Part shown: in pieces, positions 59,508 through 64,000 of the stretch
How the letters are laid out: every line of letters begins with the position of its first letter
Numbering within the stretch: the stretch's first letter is position 1
From: Caenispirillum salinarum AK4
GTDB lineage: Bacteria; Pseudomonadota; Alphaproteobacteria; Rhodospirillales; Rhodospirillaceae
Length of the DNA stretch: 64,000 nucleotides
Direction of reading: 5' to 3'
Assembly: GCF_000315795.1 (NCBI RefSeq)
Contig: NZ_ANHY01000021.1
Location: 62,001 to 126,000, forward strand
Translations under genes and position numbers: made by a program
Notes under the pieces: model-generated
The model's input: the letters and a program-made list of their open reading frames with translations, nothing else
What the model was told of the DNA's origin: nothing
The model's database searches: none

Positions 59508-60539
59508 ATGCTCCGCCGACACGCGCGACTCCGGCCCGCCGTCCAGAGGATCATGGCCGGCGCGCTTCTGGCGCTGACGCTGACGCTGACGCTCGGCCTG
59601 ACCGCCTGCGCCGATCCGCCCCGCCCCTTCGCCCGCGACGCCGCGCCGCCTGATGCGCGGCTCGCTCGGCCGGTGACGGGATCGGTCGTGGCCGTACCCC
59701 CGACGGACGGCGCCCCCGCCGCCGTCGCCCGGGCCCTGGCCGCCGCCGTGGCGCGCGGGCTGGCCGCCGCCGAGGTGCCCGCCGACGTGGATGCTCCGCG
59801 CGACGGCGAGCACCGCGTCATCTCCTCCCTCCTGGACCTGGCTGCCGATGACGGCTCCGACACGCTGACGGTTATCCTCGGGCTGGAGTTGCGGGACGGG
59901 TCGGGCCGGCCGCTGATGATCACCCAGGCGCGAGGCCGCGTGCCCGGCGCCCTGTGGACGGCCGCGCCCGCCGGACCGGACGAGGCCGAGGCCCTGGCCG
60001 CCGCCGCCGACGCCGTGGTCGCCGCCGCCATTCCCGCGCTCGCCGCCGCCGAACAGGCGCGGGTGCCCGTGCCGGACGGGCAGCCGCTGGGCCTTCTGGA
60101 CGGCATCGAGCCCCTGCCCGGCCCGGGCGGCACCACGACGCCGGGCGTCGCCGGTCTGCCGCGGGTGGAAATCCTGCCCGTCACCGGCGCGCCGGGCGGC
60201 GGCAGCAACAACGAGGTGATGGCCCGCGCGGCGGCGTCGGTCCTGCGGCAGGTCGGCGCCCCCATCGCCGCCGATGCCGGAACGGCCGACGCGGCGCTGG
60301 CCGCCCTCGTCTCCATCACGCCAGAGATCGAGCAGCGGGAACGCATCCGCATCGTGTGGAGCGTCATGACGCCTGACGGCGCCGAAATCGGCACGGTCAA
60401 GCAGGAAAACGTGCTGCCCCGCGGTTACGCCCTGCGCGACTGGCCGGATTTGGCCTTCCTGATCGCCGGCAATGCGGTGGACGGGATCGTGCCGCTTCTG
60501 CGGCGCGTTCATGGGCAAAAGGACGAGGGGCCCGACTGA
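59508..60539 (+). CDS. Lipoprotein, function unknown
   Basis: A 343-aa exported lipoprotein. The signal peptide contains a run of Leu-Thr pairs encoded by three perfect GCTGAC hexamers (59573-59590) and ends in the lipobox LTAC at C34. The mature protein is rich in alanine and proline and has a segment ISSLLDLAADDGSDTLTVIL and, near the end, ITPEIEQRERIRIVWSVMTP, suggesting a beta-sandwich domain. An ATG at 59553 is an alternative start that shortens the signal region. It lies between pgeF and prs, and may share transcription with pgeF (19-base gap). No function is recognised. Confidence 0.78.
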   Translation: MLRRHARLRPAVQRIMAGALLALTLTLTLGLTACADPPRPFARDAAPPDARLARPVTGSVVAVPPTDGAPAAVARALAAAVARGLAAAEVPADVDAPRDGEHRVISSLLDLAADDGSDTLTVILGLELRDGSGRPLMITQARGRVPGALWTAAPAGPDEAEALAAAADAVVAAAIPALAAAEQARVPVPDGQPLGLLDGIEPLPGPGGTTTPGVAGLPRVEILPVTGAPGGGSNNEVMARAAASVLRQVGAPIAADAGTADAALAALVSITPEIEQRERIRIVWSVMTPDGAEIGTVKQENVLPRGYALRDWPDLAFLIAGNAVDGIVPLLRRVHGQKDEGPD

Positions 60540-60716
60540 CGCCCGGCGTCGGCGGGACTGCGTGCCGCCGGAAACCCTTGCCAGGGCACCATGACACGCC
60601 GGTGAACACGGCTTTACACCCGGGGGGGCGGTTGTTAAAGTCCGCGCGCCTGGGAGCCCCCGCCCCCGGGCTTTTCGCTTCGCCCCCCTGTCCAGCGCCC
60701 CGGGAACCGCCATCCC

Positions 60717-61649
<933 letters not shown>

Positions 61650-61686
61650 CGCGCGAGCGACAACGGGTTTGACCCGCAACGGCTGA

Positions 61687-61723
61687 ACGCCCCATACTGC
61701 TGGCAAGCAGTGTGGGGCGTTTT
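61687..61723 (+). terminator. Intrinsic terminator of prs
   Basis: A 15-bp stem (acgccccatactgct against its complement, one G-U pair) with a four-base loop is followed by TTTT. It starts 37 bases after the prs stop. Confidence 0.9.
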
Positions 61724-61740
61724 CCTTGGCGGGGTGGACG

Positions 61741-62346
61741 ATGTCGTGGCGGGCGGTTCTTCTGGCGGCGGTTCTGGCCATTCCGGGCAGCGCCTGGGCT
61801 GCGCCGGTGCGCGATGGCGTGACGGTGCTGGCGACAGTGCCGGCCGCGACCCAGCCGCCCAACCCCGATCTCCAGATTTCAATGATGAACAGCGCGACAA
61901 GCCGCCTGTTCAACACCGAGATCGGTGTCGAGACCACCCTGGCGGGCGCTGCCACCTTCCGGTCACGCTGGTTCACCATGAGCAACGGCATCGACCTGCC
62001 CGGCGCCAAGTGGGCGGCCTTCACCGAGGGCGCGCGCAAGGCGTTCGACTGGTGCCGCACCATCGAGACCGAGAACGTGACCGTCGAGAAGCATGTCGGC
62101 CACTACACCGCCATCGGCGCCAGCGGCAAGTGGGAGGGCCTGTCGCTGGCCGTCCACGGTGTCCGCAATGCCGGGTGCGCGGTGCGGATCACCGGCTACC
62201 AGTATCCGTCGGGCCGGATGGATCTCTACGTCGCGCCGCGCGATGCCCTGAAGCTTGGCGGGACGCTCTCGGCCATCCCTGCCACTGCCCGCGCGCTGCG
62301 GGAAGAACGCGCCCGCGCGGCGGCGGTGCGCGAGCAGTTGCAGTAA
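61741..62346 (+). CDS. Periplasmic protein, function unknown
   Basis: A 201-aa protein with a signal peptide (about residues 1-20, ending GSAWA). The mature part contains FNTEIGVETTLAGAATFRSR, a WCRTIETENVTVEKHVGHYT stretch and a probable beta-sandwich ending in an arginine-rich helix (RALREERARAAAVREQLQ). Two cysteines could pair. It is not recognised. The ATG at 61741 follows the prs terminator by only 17 bases, so its promoter must overlap the terminator or the gene is read by leak-through. A 7-bp GC hairpin follows its stop. Confidence 0.7.
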   Translation: MSWRAVLLAAVLAIPGSAWAAPVRDGVTVLATVPAATQPPNPDLQISMMNSATSRLFNTEIGVETTLAGAATFRSRWFTMSNGIDLPGAKWAAFTEGARKAFDWCRTIETENVTVEKHVGHYTAIGASGKWEGLSLAVHGVRNAGCAVRITGYQYPSGRMDLYVAPRDALKLGGTLSAIPATARALREERARAAAVREQLQ

Positions 62347-62417
62347 GGCCGCCGTTTGACGGCGGATCGGGAAGCGCCCCATATTAGGCGTAAAGGCGAC
62401 TCCAGGGAGGCCCGGCA

Positions 62418-62665
62418 ATGGGCAAGGTGTTTCTGCAGGCCAAGGACCTTGACGTCGAAACCTCATGGCAAGCGTGCGGGAGGGCAACGAGGTCGTGCTG
62501 AAGGACGGCGACGAAGAGGTCGCGTCGGTCACGCCGTGCGGGCCCAAGCCCGAAGGTGGGCGGCGCAGCACCTTCGGCATCTACAAGGGGCTGATCCATA
62601 GCGATGACAGCATTCTTGACCCGCTGCCGGAGGAAGAGCTGCGTCTGTGGGAAGGGCGCTCGTAA
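62418..62665 (+). pseudogene. Frameshifted antitoxin gene of a PIN-domain toxin-antitoxin pair
   Basis: The frame starting at ATG 62418 (ribosome-binding site GGGAGG) reads MGKVFLQAKDLDVET and then loses phase. The continuation from 62465 in another frame reads MASVREGNEVVLKDGDEEVA and ends LPEEELRLWEGRS, typical of Phd/YefM-type antitoxins next to PIN toxins. The offset is 47 bases, so one base appears to be missing around 62458-62465. Either a fragment starting at 62465 (66 aa, without the DNA-binding N-terminus) or nothing functional would be made. The end overlaps the toxin start. Confidence 0.75.
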
Positions 62666-63048
62666 GGCTCCTGCTCGACACCCACGCTTTCATCTGGTGG
62701 CTGGAGGGCAGTCGACGCCTTTCGCCCGCTGCCGTGGCAGAAATCGAAGCATCAACTGACACAACTTTCGTCAGCGCAGCCACGGCATGGGAAATTGCAA
62801 CGCTGATCCGATTGGGAAAACTGGAAAAGAGCCCGCATTGAACGTTCGACGTTGTCCAGGCCGTCGCAGACGCCCGCTTCACGACTCTGCCAGTCACCTT
62901 CCCCCATGCCGAACACGCGGGACGTATGGACGGCGCTCACCGTGACCCATTCGACCGCATGATTGCGGCGCAGGCGCTGCTGGAGAATATGGTCCTGGTT
63001 TCGCGTGACACCGCGCTGGATGCCTTCGGCGTCACCCGCCTCTGGTGA
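62647..63048 (+). pseudogene. PIN-domain toxin gene with an internal stop codon
   Basis: Translation from GTG 62647 reads LLLDTHAFIWWLEGS and TAWEIATLIRLGKL, then a TGA at 62839-62841. The same frame continues with FTTLPVTFPHAEHAG, DPFDRMIAAQALLEN, MVLVSRDTALDAFG and ends VTRLW. All four acidic residues expected of a PIN nuclease are present, but they are split by the stop, so only a short N-terminal piece would be produced. The usual antitoxin-toxin overlap start has also changed. With the frameshifted antitoxin upstream, the whole module looks dead. Confidence 0.82.
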
Positions 63049-63193
63049 ATCCGCCCATTGGCGGTTGCCATGTCGGCCCATCCGGTATAGATACGCTGCT
63101 TTCGATGCCCCGCCGGTCGCCGTGCGGGGCTCGGCGTCTTGGGCACCCCTGGAGGCCCATGACGTTGTCAGGCCCTAAAGGAGCTTTCGAACA

Positions 63194-63820
63194 ATGGCCA
63201 ACGAAAACACCCTGAACGTCTCTCGACGCGATCGGGCCGGTAAGGGGGCAGCCCGTGCGACCCGTCGAGCCGGCCTCGTGCCCGGCGTGGTCTACGGTAA
63301 CAAGCAGCCCACCGAACTGGTCGCCATGGACCCGCGCCCGCTGATCGCGGAACTGCACAAGTCCGGCTTCAACACCCGGGTCTTCACCCTGAACGTCGAG
63401 GGCGGCAACTCCGAGACCGTCATGGTTCACGACGTGCAGTTCAACCCGGTGACCGACGATCCGCAGGCCGTCGACTTCCTGCGCGTCTCCGCCGACAAGG
63501 AAGTGGTGGTGAGCGTTCCCACCAGCTTCGTTAACGAGGAGAAGTCCCCGGGCATCAAGCGCGGCGGCGTGCTGAACGTCGTGCGCCACGAGGTCGAGGT
63601 GAAGGGCAAGGCCACCGGCCTGCCGGAGACCATCGAGTGCGACCTGACCGGCCTGGACGTCAACGACAGCCTGCACATCAGCGCCGTCAAGCTGCCGGCC
63701 GGCGTGACGCCGACCATCACCGACCGTGACTTCACCATCGCCACCATCGCCGCGCCGTCCGGCCTGAAGGCCGCCGAGGCCGAGGCCGCCGCGGAAGGCG
63801 AAGGCGAAGGCGAAGAGTAA
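63194..63820 (+). CDS. rplY: Ribosomal protein bL25 (general stress type Ctc)
   Basis: A 208-aa long-form L25 with an N-terminal 5S rRNA-binding domain ([30 protein letters not shown]) and a C-terminal TL5-type beta domain ([40 protein letters not shown]), ending in an acidic Glu/Gly tail. It binds 5S rRNA in the large ribosomal subunit. It is followed 23 bases later by pth, the usual order. The 145-base gap upstream, after the dead toxin gene, should hold the promoter. An AAGGAG site is seen 10 bases before the ATG. Confidence 0.96.
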   Translation: MANENTLNVSRRDRAGKGAARATRRAGLVPGVVYGNKQPTELVAMDPRPLIAELHKSGFNTRVFTLNVEGGNSETVMVHDVQFNPVTDDPQAVDFLRVSADKEVVVSVPTSFVNEEKSPGIKRGGVLNVVRHEVEVKGKATGLPETIECDLTGLDVNDSLHISAVKLPAGVTPTITDRDFTIATIAAPSGLKAAEAEAAAEGEGEGEE

Positions 63821-63843
63821 GCCCCGAACGACGGGAGAGACCG

Positions 63844-64000
63844 ATGAGACTGGTGGTCGGACTGGGCAATCCCGGCGCGGGATACGCCAAGAACCGCCAC
63901 AACATCGGGTTCATGGCGGCGGACGAGATCGTCCGCCGCCATGGCTTTTCCGCGTGGAAGAGCAAGTTCCAGGCGGACTACGCCGACGGCATGATCGGCG
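63844..64000 (+). CDS. pth: Peptidyl-tRNA hydrolase, N-terminal part (cut by window end)
   Basis: The first 52 codons are present. They show [20 protein letters not shown], then IGFMAADEI, which is the diagnostic start of bacterial Pth; the histidine in NRHNIGF is the catalytic one. The enzyme releases tRNA from prematurely dropped peptidyl-tRNA. The gene lies directly after rplY and continues beyond the window. A CGGGAGAG site precedes the ATG. Confidence 0.95.
   Translation, partial: MRLVVGLGNPGAGYAKNRHNIGFMAADEIVRRHGFSAWKSKFQADYADGMIG

Overview
The window reads as a chromosomal segment of a high-GC alphaproteobacterium, most likely a member of the Rhodospirillales. Supporting signs are an alpha-type LexA (SOS) box, a DivL-like kinase with tyrosine in place of the phospho-accepting histidine, a MarR/OmpR/EnvZ-like trio next to ilvE, a phasin, and the ubiK-hldD-lgt neighbourhood. 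Genes are dense and mostly in short co-directional operons. No tRNA, rRNA, CRISPR array, integrase or transposase gene was seen.

Layout. (1) 1-10714: a one-carbon/methylated-amine operon with the end of soxD, then soxA, soxG, a dimethylglycine/sarcosine dehydrogenase, a DmdA-like GcvT-family protein, a methylenetetrahydrofolate reductase-like protein and fhs. Together these would strip methyl groups from dimethylglycine and sarcosine onto tetrahydrofolate and process the folate one-carbon units. (2) 10724-13348, minus strand: a cobalt-type nitrile hydratase (alpha, beta, accessory protein) lying directly behind the terminator of a LysR gene. (3) 13403-17327: trxB and ahpC (thiol redox defence), an Lrp-type regulator, and a branched-chain aminotransferase. 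(4) 17454-36020: a phage-derived block of about 18.5 kb. It holds an S24 repressor and an SOS-boxed pair of small genes, then a podovirus-type set (portal, scaffold, capsid, tail tubular proteins, internal virion protein, tail fibre, terminase), then lysis genes (SleB hydrolase, 3-TM holin). It has no integrase or replication genes and carries a methyltransferase as cargo. (5) 36171-41607: zapE, an AI-2E-family permease, a DHH phosphoesterase, an oxidoreductase with a SAF domain, and a lipoprotein. (6) 41622-48225: divL-like kinase, ilvE, and a MarR / response regulator / histidine kinase set. (7) 48229-54984: a secreted MetX-like hydrolase, csaA, phasin, TetR, proC, a YbjN protein and a HisKA_2 kinase. 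(8) 55097-64000: ubiK-like, hldD, lgt, midA-like, pgeF, a lipoprotein, prs, a periplasmic protein, a decayed PIN-domain toxin-antitoxin pair, rplY, and the start of pth.

The most notable non-genic structures are a roughly 175-bp interspersed repeat with terminal inverted repeats (four copies in two orientations, two of them between phage head genes) and three tandem 117-119-bp repeats between the terminase and the lysis genes. The phage block is the best candidate for an unusual system: it could be a defective prophage or a domesticated, SOS-controlled particle-producing element. All functional statements are inferred from sequence motifs and gene order; no database search was possible.
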